Counted from the first letter of the stretch, positions 8,673-18,850 are shown. The stretch is DNA of 64,000 nucleotides from Candidatus Leptofilum gracile (GCA_016713825.1 JADJOJ010000007.1:806001-870000), one strand, 5' to 3'. Numbers and translations: made by a program. The notes: generated from the sequence alone by a model not told the origin.

Positions 8673-10190
8673 TTACTCAAAGTAGGGCCATTCGATGTCG
8701 GCCAGGCAGCTGGTGTCTGGCGATTGGTTGGGATTGGCCAGGAACTCATCGGTGATGGCGATGGTGCATTCGACGCTGCTGAGCAGGAGTGACCTGCGCC
8801 GGGCACGAGCACGACGGTGCTGTTGGGCAGGGTTGCGGCGGTGAGGGTGGCCCAGCGGGGCGGCGTGGCGACATCGTACTGGCCCACGAGGATGAGGGTG
8901 GGAATGTTGCTGGAAACGGCCGTATTATCCACCCCACGCATCGGATTCCAATATTGGCACAGGTTGGTCAAATCGGCCGTCGCTTGCAGGAGTGCGCCTT
9001 CGAGTTCTGGGGGGATGTTGCCGACAACGGCCGTTTCTACCCGCTCATAATCCCCCAGCGCATACTCATCGTGGCAAATTACCGAGTTGTACATCCCTTC
9101 ACTGTCGCTGCGGTCTTCGTCGTCCTGGTAGCGGGTACGGGCAAAGCCCTCTTCAGCGCTGATTTCGTCCAGCGCGTCAAAATTGTCGTTGGCCACTTCG
9201 TAGATGACGTAGGGCAGCAGGGGAATGAGCGAGGTATCGCTAAAGGCGCTGCTGAGGGCAAAAACGGGATCGTCGCCGAAAATTTTCGGCCGTTTCGTCT
9301 TCATTTAGCCGCTGCACCGTGTCTAGAAACACGTTTTCCAGGTCCGGGTAATTTTCGCGGCAGCTGTCGTCGCGCTCACAGTCGGCCACCAGCTCAGCCA
9401 GGGCGTCGGTGAAGCTGTACACCTCATCCACCGGCGTGTCGGCGTTGGGCGGGAACGGGGAATCGAGGATGACGGCGCGGATGCCTGCGGGATGGTTGCG
9501 CATCACTTCTAGCGCCAGCCGGGTGCCGTAGGAGATGCCCAGCAAATCCCACGCCTCAATGCCCAGCGCCTGCCGCAGCGCCTCGACGTCGGCGGCGTTT
9601 TCCTGGGTGTTGTAGGCCATCAGGTTGATGCCTTCGCTGGTCAGGCGGTCGAAGCAGAGGGCGTCGGGATTGTCTTGCTCGTCGGCTTCGGCAAATTCGG
9701 GGCAATCCAGGCTGGGTTCAGAAAAGCCTGTGCCGCGTTGATCTAGCAGAATGAGGTCGCGGTTTTGCAGGAAGGGCATCTCCCAGCCTTCGGGATCGGC
9801 GATGTAATCGTCGATGCCGCTGCCGCCGGGGCCACCTGCCAGGTAAACGATGGGCGGCGCTGTGGCTCCGTCTGGCGCGGCGACGATGGCCACGGCCAGT
9901 TCGATGGTGGGTGAGCTGGCGCTGCTGCGGTCTTCGGGCACGGTGAGGAAGCCGCACTCAATGTCGCCGGAGGCGTTGAAGGGGCAGTCGGTGAATTGGA
10001 AGTCGGCGGTGGTGGCTGTGGTGGGGAGGGGAACGGCCGTATCCGCCTCTTCAACACAGTCCTCGTCGGTAAATTCATCTTCAAAATCGGCCTGATCGCT
10101 GATGGGGTCGTCAAACTCATCGACAAACTCGTCGTCACAGGCAATAAGCACCAGGGCTAATAGCAATAATAGAAGTGCATATTTTTTCAT
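8673..10190 (-). CDS. Alpha/beta hydrolase lipoprotein, TAP (tripeptidyl aminopeptidase)-like, frame-shifted twice
   Basis: Secreted, lipid-anchored serine hydrolase of the type that removes N-terminal peptides or acts as a proline iminopeptidase. The signal MKKYALLLLLLALVLIAC ends in a lipobox and is followed by an acidic linker. The alpha/beta domain has the oxyanion stretch VYLAGGPGGSG, DQRGTG, the nucleophile elbow GISYGTRLALE, and a C-terminal TAP-like part with PTLILVGQYDVATPPRWA (acid) and GAGHS (histidine). The N-terminal frame runs 10190 to about 9285; the next frame covers about 9285 to 8785; after GAGHS the frame changes again and ends naturally in DIEWPYFE with the stop at 8673. 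Read as one gene with two single-base errors. Confidence 0.82.
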
Positions 10191-10381
10191 TTCATTTCTC
10201 GTTTTTAGTGGGTTTATAAATTATCGCGGTTCATCTTAGCAGAAATTGGCTGTTTTAGGGAGAAGACATGCGTCATGGGAAACGGCCGTTCACCAGCCTA
10301 AAATAATTGTTGACAAAAATCATCCATATTTCCGCCAAATGTCATTGAGACGATTTTTCTAATCTGTATTGGTTGTCAATC

Positions 10382-10391
10382 TTGGTATAAT
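10382..10391 (+). promoter_or_regulatory. Extended -10 promoter element upstream of ctaA
   Basis: TGGTATAAT (10383-10391) is a TGnTATAAT extended -10 box; no good -35 box is found 16-18 bases upstream. Transcription would start near 10398, so the leader would contain the hairpin at 10414-10447. Confidence 0.55.
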
Positions 10392-10413
10392 CACGCCCGG
10401 AAGAGGAAAATTT

Positions 10414-10447
10414 AACCTTCCAGTAGGGTAAAACCTACTGGAAGGTT
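10414..10447 (+). promoter_or_regulatory. 14-bp perfect hairpin in the ctaA leader
   Basis: AACCTTCCAGTAGG (10414-10427) pairs perfectly with CCTACTGGAAGGTT (10434-10447) over a 6-base loop and is followed by CTGTTT. It lies between the putative promoter and the start of ctaA, so it could be a weak attenuator, an mRNA-stabilising hairpin or an operator; no known riboswitch consensus was recognised. Confidence 0.55.
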
Positions 10448-10483
10448 CTGTTTAGAAAAGAAAACAACTTGCAGGAGCAACAG

Positions 10484-11568
10484 ATGTCAGAACAAGACAA
10501 TCAAAAAATCATACGTTGGCTTTTTGTGGTTAGCGGCCTCATCATGATTATGGTGGTGTTTGGCGGTTTTGTGCGGCTGACGCGTTCGGGCCTTTCTGTT
10601 GTTGAGTGGAATCCAATTAGCGGCATTTTGCCCCCATCGGCCAGGCTGCCTGGGAAACAGAATTTGTTAAATACCTGCAAACCCCCGAAGGCATGTACAT
10701 CAACAACAACATGACGCTGAACGAGTACAAAGAGATTTTCTATGTGGAATATCTGCATCGGCTCATTGCTCGTTTTGCTGGGCTGTTTGTGGTAATCCCG
10801 CTGTTTTATTATTTGTATAAAGGGATTATCCCCTGGCGGCGCTCGGCCATTTACCTGACCATTGGGGCGCTGTTTGGCTTTCAGGGCTTTTTGGGCTGGT
10901 ACATGGTGAGCAGCGGCCTCATAGAAAATCCGGCCGTCAACCATTTCCGCCTGACCATTCATTTGCTGATGGCGCTCTTTTTGCTGGCGCTGACCATGTG
11001 GACGGCACTGCGCCATGTGCATCATTTCCCGCCGGTCATCAACAAGGGACGCGGCTCTTTGCCGTACATTTTATCCGCAATCACCCTGACCATTTTGGTG
11101 ATTCAAATTACCTGGGGTGGGTTTGTGGCTGGCCTGAAGGCGGGCTGGATTTCTAACACGTGGCCGCTGATGGCCGGGCGCTGGGTTCCCAACAACTTAT
11201 TTACCCAGTTTGACGCCTGGTGGCAAAACCTGATCTCCTCGGCAGTGGGCGTGCATTTTGTACATCGCTGGTTTGCTTTTGTGGTGCTTGGCGCGGCCAT
11301 CTGGCTTTATTTCATCACCAAGCGGCATGCATACTCGGCAAACGTGCACAAGGCTGTTGTTTACTTCTTGGGGCTGGTAGCGGTACAGATCACATTGGGT
11401 GTTACCACGATTTGGTTTAGCGTGCCGATTGTTTTGGCGCTGTCGCACCAGGCGGTGGGGCTGCTGCTGTTCATCGTGGCCGTGTACATTCGGTACGAGA
11501 TTGTGCACACGCCGATTCCAGAGCAGGTTGTGGCGCGGGCAACGGCCGTTCCCCAAACCGGCGACTAA
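10484..11568 (+). CDS. ctaA: Heme A synthase (CtaA/COX15), one frameshift
   Basis: Oxidises the C8 methyl of heme O to give heme A for aa3-type cytochrome oxidase; integral membrane protein. About 360 residues with eight hydrophobic helices. It starts with the COX15-type signature GGFVRLTRSGLSVVEWNPI; the expected heme-ligand histidines lie in EYLHRLIARFAG, FRLTIHLLMAL, HFVHRWFAF and LSHQAVGLLLF. GCAGGAG precedes ATG 10484. The frame breaks in a C run near 10631-10635: in the shifted frame the sequence PIGQAAWETEFVKYLQTPEG restores the expected loop and joins the long downstream frame. No cytochrome oxidase or ctaB gene is in the window. The region upstream has an extended -10 promoter and a leader hairpin. 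Confidence 0.93.
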
Positions 11569-11572
11569 AATT

Positions 11573-11633
11573 GAGGAGATTGGAAACTGGAGATTGGAGA
11601 TGAATCTCTAGTCTCCAATCTCCAATCTCCCTT
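11573..11633. repeat. Short tandem repeat hairpin, (GGAGATT)n / (AATCTCC)n
   Basis: The gap between ctaA and the DUF72 gene is a hairpin built of 7-base units: GATTGGAAACTGGAGATTGGAG on one side and TCTCCAATCTCCAATCTCC on the other. A second member is at 38951-39001. Confidence 0.8.
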
Positions 11634-11634
11634 T

Positions 11635-12430
11635 ATGCCTTCCGCCACAAATTGGCATCTCGGCACCATGGGCTTTGCCTACCAGCAATGGCTTGGCCCT
11701 TTTTACCCCGCTGGGATGTCTTCCAAGAACTTTTTAGCCCATTACAGCACCCTGTTCGACGCTGTGGAAATTGACAGCACATTTTACGGCACGCCCCGCC
11801 CGTCGAGCGTGCTGCGCTGGCGGCAAGCCACCACGGATCATTTCACTTTTTGCCTGAAAACGCCCAAAGCAATTACGCATGAGGCCCGCCTGACGGACGG
11901 GGTTGAGGCGATGGCGGAATTTGTGGAAACGGCCGTTCTCCTCCAAGAAAAACTCGGCTGCATCCTCATCCAGTTTGGCCCCGCCTTTACCTACGCCCAG
12001 GTGGCGGAATTGCGTCACTTTTTAAGCCAGCTGCCGCCAACGGCGCGGTATGCGGTGGAGTTTCGGCATGAGTCGTGGGTGCGACCAGAGGTGGTGGAGC
12101 TGTTACGGCCGTTTAACATCTGCCTCACCGCCACCGACTACATCCACCTGCCCAAAACCATCACCCCAACCGCCGATTTTTCTCTACCTGCGCTTCATCG
12201 GCCCACATGGACAGTACGCCACGAAGGATAAAGAGCTGGTGGACAAAACGGCCGATTTGCAAGCGTGGCACGCGCAAATTCAGCCGCTGCTGCCGCAGTT
12301 CCAGCATATCTTTGGCTTCTTCAACAACGATTATTCGGGCTTTTCCCCAAAAACGTGCAATCGGTTTAAGGAGATTGTGGGGCTGGATGTGGGGGAGATA
12401 CGGCCGTTGCAGCAAGGCCGCCTCTTCTAA
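11635..12430 (+). CDS. DUF72 (YecE-like) protein, one frameshift
   Basis: About 264 residues with the TIM-barrel-like DUF72 pattern: HLGTMGFAYQQWLGPFYPAG at the start, FDAVEIDSTFYGTP, FTFCLKTPKAITHE, a middle YAVEFRHESWV and an end with FLYLRFIGPHGQY and FGFFNNDYSGFSPKTCNRF. The biochemical role of the family is not established. The frame breaks in a T run at about 12178-12182 (GATTTTTCTC; one T fewer would read DFLYLRF); both frames together give a full-length family member. The start ATG 11635 immediately follows a tandem repeat hairpin, so there is no room for a normal ribosome site; the repeat may have replaced the original leader. Confidence 0.88.
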
Positions 12431-12481
12431 ACCGCGAATTTTACAAATAATTCGTATAAATGTGTCAAAAAATCTGGAATG

Positions 12482-12514
12482 AAAAAAGCCGCTCGATGAG
12501 CGGCTTCGTTTTTT
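12482..12514. terminator. Bidirectional intrinsic terminator
   Basis: GCCGCTC (12488-12494) pairs with GAGCGGC (12498-12504) over GAT, with six A on the left and TTCGTTTTTT on the right. It separates the convergent DUF72 and nuoN genes. Confidence 0.85.
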
Positions 12515-12529
12515 CAGATTAGGAAACAA

Positions 12530-12597
12530 TCAAAGATTAAAATGATTTTACAGATTTAAACCTTCGATCTTTTTAATCCGCGAAATCTGTTGATAAA
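12530..12597. repeat. Partial copy of the AAATCTGTTGATAAA-type dispersed repeat, entering the 3' end of nuoN
   Basis: The stretch contains AAGATTAAAATG, ACAGATTTAAA, CTTTTTAATCCGCGAAATC and TGTTGATAAA, pieces shared with the dispersed repeat at 15737-15845, 29603-29663 and 36425-36668. It overlaps the last codons of nuoN. Confidence 0.6.
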
Positions 12598-14121
12598 CTC
12601 TCTTACCCGCCAGCGACCAGTCTGGCACCCAGCAGGCTGCTTCGCGGGTGATGGCAAACCAGGCACCGGGGAAAAAGCCAAGAATGATGGTGGCAACGGC
12701 CGTAATCGCCACAACCAACCGCACCCCAGGCATCGCCACCACTTCGCCGTCGCCATCGTGCATGTACATCAGGTAAACCACCCGCAGGTAGTAGTAGCCA
12801 GACACCACGCTCGTAACCACACCGATGATGGCCAACCAGAGCAAATCGGCTTCAATGGCTGCCCGGAAAATGAAGAATTTACCAGAAAAACCACCCGTCG
12901 GCGGCACGCCCGTCAGCGAAAGCATAAAGTAGGCCATCGCCAAAGCCAGCAGCGGGCTGCGCTTGGCCAACCCCTTGTAATCGTCCAGCATCGTGCCTTC
13001 GTTTTGCTTCCGTTCCAGGGCAATCACCACAGCAAACGCGCCGAGATTCGTGAACAGGTAGGCAAACATGTAAAACAGCGCCGAACTCACGCCATCGGAA
13101 CTACCCATACCGGCGGCTACGGCAATCATGATGTAGCCAGCGTGGGCGATGGAGGAGTAGGCCAGCATCCGCTTGATGTTGTTCTGCGAGATGGCGACCA
13201 CGTTGCCCAAAATGAGCGTGAGCGCGGCCACGATGGCTGCGGCCCCGTCCAGGTGTCGCCCAGGTCCGGCAGCGCCGTGACAAAGATACGCAGCATGGCG
13301 GCAAAGCCACCCACTTTAGCCCCTACAGACATGAACGCGGTCACCACGGTGGGCGCACCCTCGTACACATCTGGCGTCCACATGTGGAAGGGAACGGCCG
13401 CAACCTTAAAGGCAAAGCCGACCAGCAAAAAGGCGGCCCCAGCCAAACCCAACGCGCCGCTGCTGCCAATCCCAGCTAAAACTTCTGGCAAGGCGGTAGA
13501 ACCAGTCGCACCGTAGGTTAGGGCAATGCCAAACACCAAAATGCTAGAGGAAAACGCGCCGAGTAAGAAATATTTCATCGCCGACTCTTCAGAATCGGTG
13601 CGGGGCCAGGCCATGCCAGACATGATGTAAAGTGGAATGGAGAGCACTTCCAGCGCCAGGAAGATCAAAATGAGGTCATTGGCCATGCCCATCAGCATCA
13701 TGCCGCTGATGGAAAAGAGCATGAGCATGTAAAATTCTGGGCGATCCAGCTCATGCTTGCGCAAATAGCCCGCTGCTACCAGGATAGAAAGCAAGCCGGT
13801 GAGGATGAAGGTAATGTTGAGGAAGGTAGCAAAATTGTCCACCAACAACATCGGATGTCCGCCAGTGGGAATAAACGTACCATCAGTTTGACCCCACAGC
13901 GTCCAGGATTGGACCAATGCAACCAGCAGGCCAACGGCCGTTAACCACGGCGCCCAACTGCGATTCTCCTCAGAAACAAAGAGGTCAATAATCATTAACA
14001 AAACGCCCCAGCCAGCCACAATGGCCACTGGCGCGATAATGGAAAAGACATTGTTGGAATTTGAAACTCCATAGCTTGCGAAAACCCTTCCTGAATTTAT
14101 TTTGGAACCCACACGCCACAT
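12548..14121 (-). CDS. nuoN: NADH-quinone oxidoreductase subunit N (NuoN), one frameshift
   Basis: Antiporter-like membrane subunit of respiratory complex I, part of its proton-pumping arm. Hydrophobic throughout, about 520 residues, with the family core LILIFLALEVLSIPLYIM, SAMKYFLLGAFSSSILVFGI, KVAAVPFHMWTPDVYEGAP (the conserved Lys and His region) and NNIKRMLAYSSIAHAGYIM. The frame breaks in a G run near 13243-13247 (ACGGGGCC on the coding strand; one more G gives DTWTGAAAIVAALTLILGN). The last 15 or so residues (RVYQQISRIKKIEGLNL) come from an invading dispersed repeat, not from the family. The other nuo genes are not adjacent: the next gene upstream is divergent. Start ATG 14121 lacks a clear ribosome site and the first 25 residues look atypical. 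Confidence 0.9.
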
Positions 14122-14297
14122 CTGTGCAGGGTGTCACAATCGGCCCGATCATACCACATTTGCTTAAGATGACTACCGAAAACCAGGCCGATAGACCGAC
14201 AGATCAAGTCTGCTTTTCCCAAAATATGGTTTACAATTCACGCTATCGGCAGTTTCCACCAATGCACTGCCCTACTCACTGAACTTTGGAGGTTGTT

Positions 14298-15694
14298 ATG
14301 CAAACATTATTAGTGAAGAATACGGCCGTTCTCGTTACCATGGACGACGAACGACGCGAAATTGTAAATGGCGGGCTCTTTGTGCGAGGCAACATCATTG
14401 AGCAGGTTGGCCCCACCAGCGAACTGCCAGAAACGGCCGATACCGTCCTGGATTTAAGCGGCCACATCGTACTGCCCGGCCTGGTCAACACCCACCACCA
14501 CCTCTACCAAAGCCTCACCCGCGTGCTGGCCCAAGACAACAATCTGTTCGACTGGCTCACCACGCTCTACCCCATCTGGGCCAATCTCACTGACGAAGCA
14601 ATCTACATCAGCACCATCACCGGGCTGGCCGAACTGGCCCTTTCTGGCTGCACCACCAGCAGCGACCACCTGTACATCTTCCCCAACGACTGCACCCTGG
14701 ACAGCCAAATTCGGGCTGCGCAAGAAATTGGCGTGCGCTTCCACGCCGCCCGTGGCTCCATGTCGCTGGGCGAAAGCGATGGCGGCCTGCCCCTGATCGC
14801 GTCACTGAAGACGAGGCGTTCATCCTCAAAGACAGCCAGCGGCTCATCGAGACATACCACGACGCCAGTCGCCACGCCATGATGCGCGTGGTGCTGGCCC
14901 CCTGCTCCCCTTTCTCCGTCACGCCCGACCTGATGCGCGAATCGGCCAACATGGCCCGCGCCTACGGCGTGCGTCTGCACACCCATCTGGCCGAAACGCT
15001 GGAAGAAGAACAATTTTGCCTGGAAACGTTTGGCCATCGGCCCGTGCCCTACGTGGAATCGCTGGGCTGGACGGGGGAGGATGTGTGGCACGCCCACTGC
15101 GTACACATGAGCCAGCCAGAAATCGAGCTGTTTGGCAAAACGCAGACCGGCGTGGCCCACTGCCCCAGCAGCAACATGCGGCTGGCCAGCGGCATTGCTC
15201 CGGTGCTGGCCTGGCGGGATGCGGGCGTGCCGGTGGGGCTGGGGGTGGATGGCTCGGCTTCTAACGATGGCGGCCACCTGCTCACCGAGGCGCGGCAGGC
15301 GATGCTGCTGCAACGGGTAGCCCCAGACCGTTACCTGAGCGAAAAACCGGGCGGGCGCGGCGGCTTTGGCGGGCGACCGGATGCAATGTCGGCGCGGCAG
15401 GCGTTGGAAATTGGTACGCGGGGCGGAGCGGCCGTTTTGGGACGAGACGACATCGGTTATCTGGCACCCGGCATGAGCGCCGACTTCATTGCCCTGAACC
15501 TGAACCAGATCGCTTTTTCTGGGGCGTGGCATGATCCGGTAGCGGCCGTTTTGCTCTGCCAGCCGCCTTCCGTGGATTATTCGGTTATCAATGGCAAGAT
15601 CGTCGTGAAAGAGGGTCAACTGACCACCGTGGAGCTTATCCCCCACCTGGAAAAGCACAATGCTATCGCCGCCAAAATGATTCGGAATGAATAA
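14298..15694 (+). CDS. Amidohydrolase, 8-oxoguanine deaminase-like, one frameshift
   Basis: Cytoplasmic metal-dependent deaminase of the AtzB/TrzN/8-oxoguanine deaminase group, about 465 residues. Visible metal ligands: HHHL in PGLVNTHHHLYQSL, HTHLAE, HCVHMS and the Asp of VGLGVDGSASND. The stretch RGSMSLGESDGGLPPD and CPSSNMRLASGIAPV match the 8-oxoguanine deaminase subgroup, which turns 8-oxoguanine into urate; other aryl-aminohydrolases are possible. ATG 14298 follows GGAGG by 5-6 bases. The frame breaks in the C run at about 14803-14806 (CTGCCCCTG); one more C joins GLPPDRVTEDEAFILKDSQR to the downstream frame. A terminator follows immediately. No purine-degradation neighbours. Confidence 0.85.
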
Positions 15695-15695
15695 A

Positions 15696-15730
15696 AAAAG
15701 GGAGGGCTGGAAAAACCAGCCCTCCCTTTT
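15696..15730 (+). terminator. Intrinsic terminator of the deaminase gene
   Basis: A 15-bp stem (15696-15710 with 15716-15730; AAAAGGGAGGGCTGG / CCAGCCCTCCCTTTT) over a 5-A loop, ending in TTTTAA. Confidence 0.85.
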
Positions 15731-15736
15731 AAGTGG

Positions 15737-15845
15737 TTGGAAAAAAGTTTTCAAAATTCTTTATCAACAGATTTTGCAGATTTTGTAGATTTAGGGGGAA
15801 AAATCTGTGAAATCTTTGATGATTATTTTTCAAAAACTTTCTGAA
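15737..15845 (+). repeat. Dispersed repeat D, complete-looking copy
   Basis: Runs from TTGGAAAAAAGTTTTCAAAA through CTTTATCAACAGATT, GCAGATTTTGTAGATTTAG, AAAAATCTGTGAAATC and TTTGATGATTA to TTTTTCAAAAACTTTCTG. Ends and middle are internally complementary. Other copies: 29603-29663 (middle deleted), 36425-36668 (opposite orientation, split by other repeats), 12530-12597 (partial). Confidence 0.75.
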
Positions 15846-15879
15846 CTTTACTTAGAATAATTAGACAAACCTTTCGCCG

Positions 15880-17367
15880 TTAATTGTTAACCGTAATCTG
15901 AATACTGGTAATGTTGTTGGCCTCATTAGATTCAAAAATTTGGTTCATCTGGTCTACAACCACATACAGTTGGTAACTCCCATTCGGAACATTGTTCCAG
16001 GTAACGGTGACGGCTTCATTATGCCCACAGCCCTTCAGGGAAACAGGCTGGGCACTGCCCAACGGCGAACCACCGGCCTGAGGATTACCATTGTAAAACT
16101 GCACATAAAAATCTCTGCCAAAAATATTGGTGCCGCTGTTGGCCACCTGAGCCGTCAAGTCCACAGTGGTGGGCGCCGTCAGGGAAATCTCGCTGCTAAA
16201 AGCGGAGGCGTACAAATCAATTTCTGGCGTTAGATTTTTAGTATAGTTGGCGTAATTCTGCCCCATTGGGGACAATTTCCAGGGATATTGATTGGGTGCA
16301 CCCTCAAACAGATAGCCATTGTAAACATCGCCCACCGCCCCCGTGCTAAACCAAGACCAGGTCTGTACCAAGCGGTGTCCATCGTTGGGATCGCCCAAAA
16401 CCGGATCTGTCGCGGTAAGCATGTAATCAAATGTTTCATTCATAAAGGCATTCACGCGTGCATCGTCAAAACCTAAATAATCGGGCATCAGGATGCCATA
16501 TTCCGAAACAGTAAGCGGCAATCCTGCATACCCTCGATCCGCCATCCATTGGCGGAAATTCTCGATTCTTTGCTTAAACAAAACCATATTGTCATTGTCA
16601 TCAATGCTAAGAATCTCCCCAAAATCAGCGTCTATGCCTGGCGGTATTTCCGCACCCCAACAGTTACCTGGGTCGTAATCACAGCTCACTTCGTTCAAAA
16701 TGAAGTTGTGAATACTCCAGCCGTCAACGGGCATGTCTGCGCCACCATTTTGCTGCGAGTAGCTGTCGAGCACCAGATCCAGGTATTCAAGGCGAATAGG
16801 GGTTGGCTGCACAATAGTACCGGCAAAGATACGCGCGGTGGAATCGGCCGTTTTGATAATATAGTACAGTTCAGCATAGGCAGCCGCATAAACATGCGGT
16901 TCCATGTCATCCTGAAAATCAGCCCGATCTGGCTCATTGCCAATAAGCCAATCAGCTCCAGGATTGGCCGTAATGACATCCAGCAACGCTTGCCCACTCG
17001 GTGAATAGGTGAAATCTTCCGCATTGGGGCCAGTCTGGGTGAGCCGAATGACGGGCACAAAAACCGTCGATGAAGCCAAAAGAGAGCTTTTGTTTGCATT
17101 ATAATTTAAGTACCAACCCAGATTCAGTTTTGCGATTTCCACGTTGGCCGGATTCTGTATTACATTGACACCAAAGCGGCATTGCGCCGGTACGCCATTA
17201 CTAACCAATGGCAAAAAAGTGGTCTGTGAAACACCCGCAGCAACTTGCCTCGTTGTTTTGGAGCTTAAAAGCAGGCTCATGACAATAAAAACCAGCAAAA
17301 GCGCTCCCCCAAAAGCAATTTTTTTTCTCGTTTGTAACCCCACAACTTTTTCTTCTTTTTTTAACAT
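15880..17367 (-). CDS. Secreted glycosidase-like protein with C-terminal CARDB-type domain
   Basis: 495 residues. The N-terminus has positive charges followed by KIAFGGALLLVFIVMSLLLS, a signal anchor or signal peptide. Residues about 60-370 look like a TIM-barrel glycoside hydrolase related to the GH clan-A/Asl1-type group: FGVNVIQNPANV, a GNEPDRADF motif (likely acid/base Glu), GWSIHNFI and LTVSEYGIL (candidate nucleophile Glu). Residues about 385-495 are a beta-sandwich of the CARDB kind (VDLTAQVANSGTN ... NEANNI). Substrate unknown, presumably a cell-surface or environmental polysaccharide. The start ATG 17367 follows the stop of the upstream glycosidase after one base, so they are co-transcribed. 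The gene lacks the iterated palindrome and is AT-richer than the genome around it. Confidence 0.72.
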   Translation of the reverse strand: MLKKEEKVVGLQTRKKIAFGGALLLVFIVMSLLLSSKTTRQVAAGVSQTTFLPLVSNGVPAQCRFGVNVIQNPANVEIAKLNLGWYLNYNANKSSLLASSTVFVPVIRLTQTGPNAEDFTYSPSGQALLDVITANPGADWLIGNEPDRADFQDDMEPHVYAAAYAELYYIIKTADSTARIFAGTIVQPTPIRLEYLDLVLDSYSQQNGGADMPVDGWSIHNFILNEVSCDYDPGNCWGAEIPPGIDADFGEILSIDDNDNMVLFKQRIENFRQWMADRGYAGLPLTVSEYGILMPDYLGFDDARVNAFMNETFDYMLTATDPVLGDPNDGHRLVQTWSWFSTGAVGDVYNGYLFEGAPNQYPWKLSPMGQNYANYTKNLTPEIDLYASAFSSEISLTAPTTVDLTAQVANSGTNIFGRDFYVQFYNGNPQAGGSPLGSAQPVSLKGCGHNEAVTVTWNNVPNGSYQLYVVVDQMNQIFESNEANNITSIQITVNN

Positions 17368-17368
17368 G

Positions 17369-18850
17369 TTACTTGTCTACCTCTATGAAGAGCGGATTCG
17401 CTCCTACCGTTACAGTAATAAAACCGTCTACCACACCATCGTTACCATCATTTATAACAAACACATTACCAGTAATGCTATTTTTTACGGTGGCTGTTTT
17501 TACTGGCAAACGCAATTCAGAAAAAGCCGACGTATCAACCCGATTTAACCAGGCTACATACACTGTCCGTTCAAAAACATTGTCGTTAAACAGATGAACT
17601 TCCATCAAGTTATTACCAGTCTCCGCTATGGAAAGGGTTCTAACAAAATGCGTAGTGGACAGTTCTGCAACGACAGACCGGTACACTTGAAAAGACGGTT
17701 TTTCGACCGGTGTGTTGTCGTTGGTGACCAGGCCAGTATTGTACGGATAGTTCCCCCCCACATCGTAGAGCATCCACCAGATCATTACATCTAAATCGGC
17801 CGCCATGCTTTGGGTAAAAAGCTGCACCACATACCTGGATTGAATTTGCGGCGAGCCTGGAATAATGGGGCCAGGCGCGTTGTTGTCGTGCCAGCCTGCT
17901 TCAGTAACAATCATGGGTTTGTTTAGGCCGTAAGAAGAGAGGGTGGCGCGGATGGCGTTTGCTTTTTCCAGCAAACCTGGGCCTTGATTATTCGTCCATC
18001 GAGGGTAAAAAGCGGGGTATGAATGAAAATTCATGACGTCAAAAAAGAGATCGCCACCCGCATCCAATACATCGGTAAGAAACGATTCAACAAATTTCCC
18101 ACCATCTGTTTTGAAAAAGTCATAGGCAATGCCCCCAAAAACGACTTGCGCCTGGGGGTTGGCTGCTTTTACAGCTGGATATATTTCTTCCAGCATGAAA
18201 GCGTACTGTTCCCCATCATTGCCCCAGCCAACCGGCGGCAAGAAAGTGCCGTCTACGGTGGAGTTACTGTCTGGCTCGTTGTACATTTCCCAATATAGAA
18301 TGACCGGGGAACCCGGGGCATCGTCGATGCCATCGCCATCGTATCTTTCCACTAAAGCGCCCATGAAATTGGCAAAGTCCTCTAGATTGTCGGCATTAAT
18401 GGGGCCTGTACTGTAGGTAGCCGCCCAGGATGGGGAACGGTTGATGGTGGCGATGATGTTTAATCCGCCCATGTCTGACCGGGCCGCAGCCAGTGTGTTA
18501 TCGATTGAACTCCATTGGTACACTGGAGGTGTTTGTTGAGTTGGTTCAGCCGTAGCCCAGGAAATCTCGACACGCAGCCAGGTGGCATTTGAGCCTATAA
18601 AGGCGTCATGGTATTTGCTGGCATCTGTAGTGTTGCCATACATTTGCACACCGAAAATCGGCAAGCCCAGAGAAGCATCAAAATTATATTGAGCAATGGG
18701 CAAGTAGATGGTTGTGTCTTCTATGCCGCCGGTTTCCTGGGCTTGTTCACTCTGAACGGCCAGTGGGCTTGCCAGCAGGATGGTCATGATGAAGGCGAAA
18801 AATGTGACCAGCAACCAGATTGTAGGGCGAATGTTTTTTGTTTGTGGCAT
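17369..18850 (-). CDS. Secreted GH5/GH39-like glycoside hydrolase
   Basis: About 493 residues beginning MPQTKNIRP, with the signal segment IWLLVTFFAFIMTILLASP. The catalytic barrel spans about 50-400: LPIFGVQMYGN, WLRVEISWATAEP, YWEMYNEPDSNS (acid/base Glu in NEP), FFDVMNFHSYPAF and KPMIVTEAGWHDNN (nucleophile Glu in TEAGW), the arrangement seen in clan GH-A families such as GH5 and GH39. A C-terminal beta domain of about 90 residues follows. ATG 18850 is chosen because the frame upstream overlaps the previous gene and AAAGAGG lies before it. Sits between a beta-propeller gene (37 bases upstream) and another glycosidase (1 base downstream); the three form one minus-strand operon. No iterated palindrome in the gene. 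Confidence 0.78.
   Translation of the reverse strand: MPQTKNIRPTIWLLVTFFAFIMTILLASPLAVQSEQAQETGGIEDTTIYLPIAQYNFDASLGLPIFGVQMYGNTTDASKYHDAFIGSNATWLRVEISWATAEPTQQTPPVYQWSSIDNTLAAARSDMGGLNIIATINRSPSWAATYSTGPINADNLEDFANFMGALVERYDGDGIDDAPGSPVILYWEMYNEPDSNSTVDGTFLPPVGWGNDGEQYAFMLEEIYPAVKAANPQAQVVFGGIAYDFFKTDGGKFVESFLTDVLDAGGDLFFDVMNFHSYPAFYPRWTNNQGPGLLEKANAIRATLSSYGLNKPMIVTEAGWHDNNAPGPIIPGSPQIQSRYVVQLFTQSMAADLDVMIWWMLYDVGGNYPYNTGLVTNDNTPVEKPSFQVYRSVVAELSTTHFVRTLSIAETGNNLMEVHLFNDNVFERTVYVAWLNRVDTSAFSELRLPVKTATVKNSITGNVFVINDGNDGVVDGFITVTVGANPLFIEVDK

Noticed and set aside
12590..13516. Plus-strand open frame of 308 codons opposite nuoN
   Set aside because: His/Arg/Gln-rich shadow of a membrane protein; nuoN is clearly the real gene.
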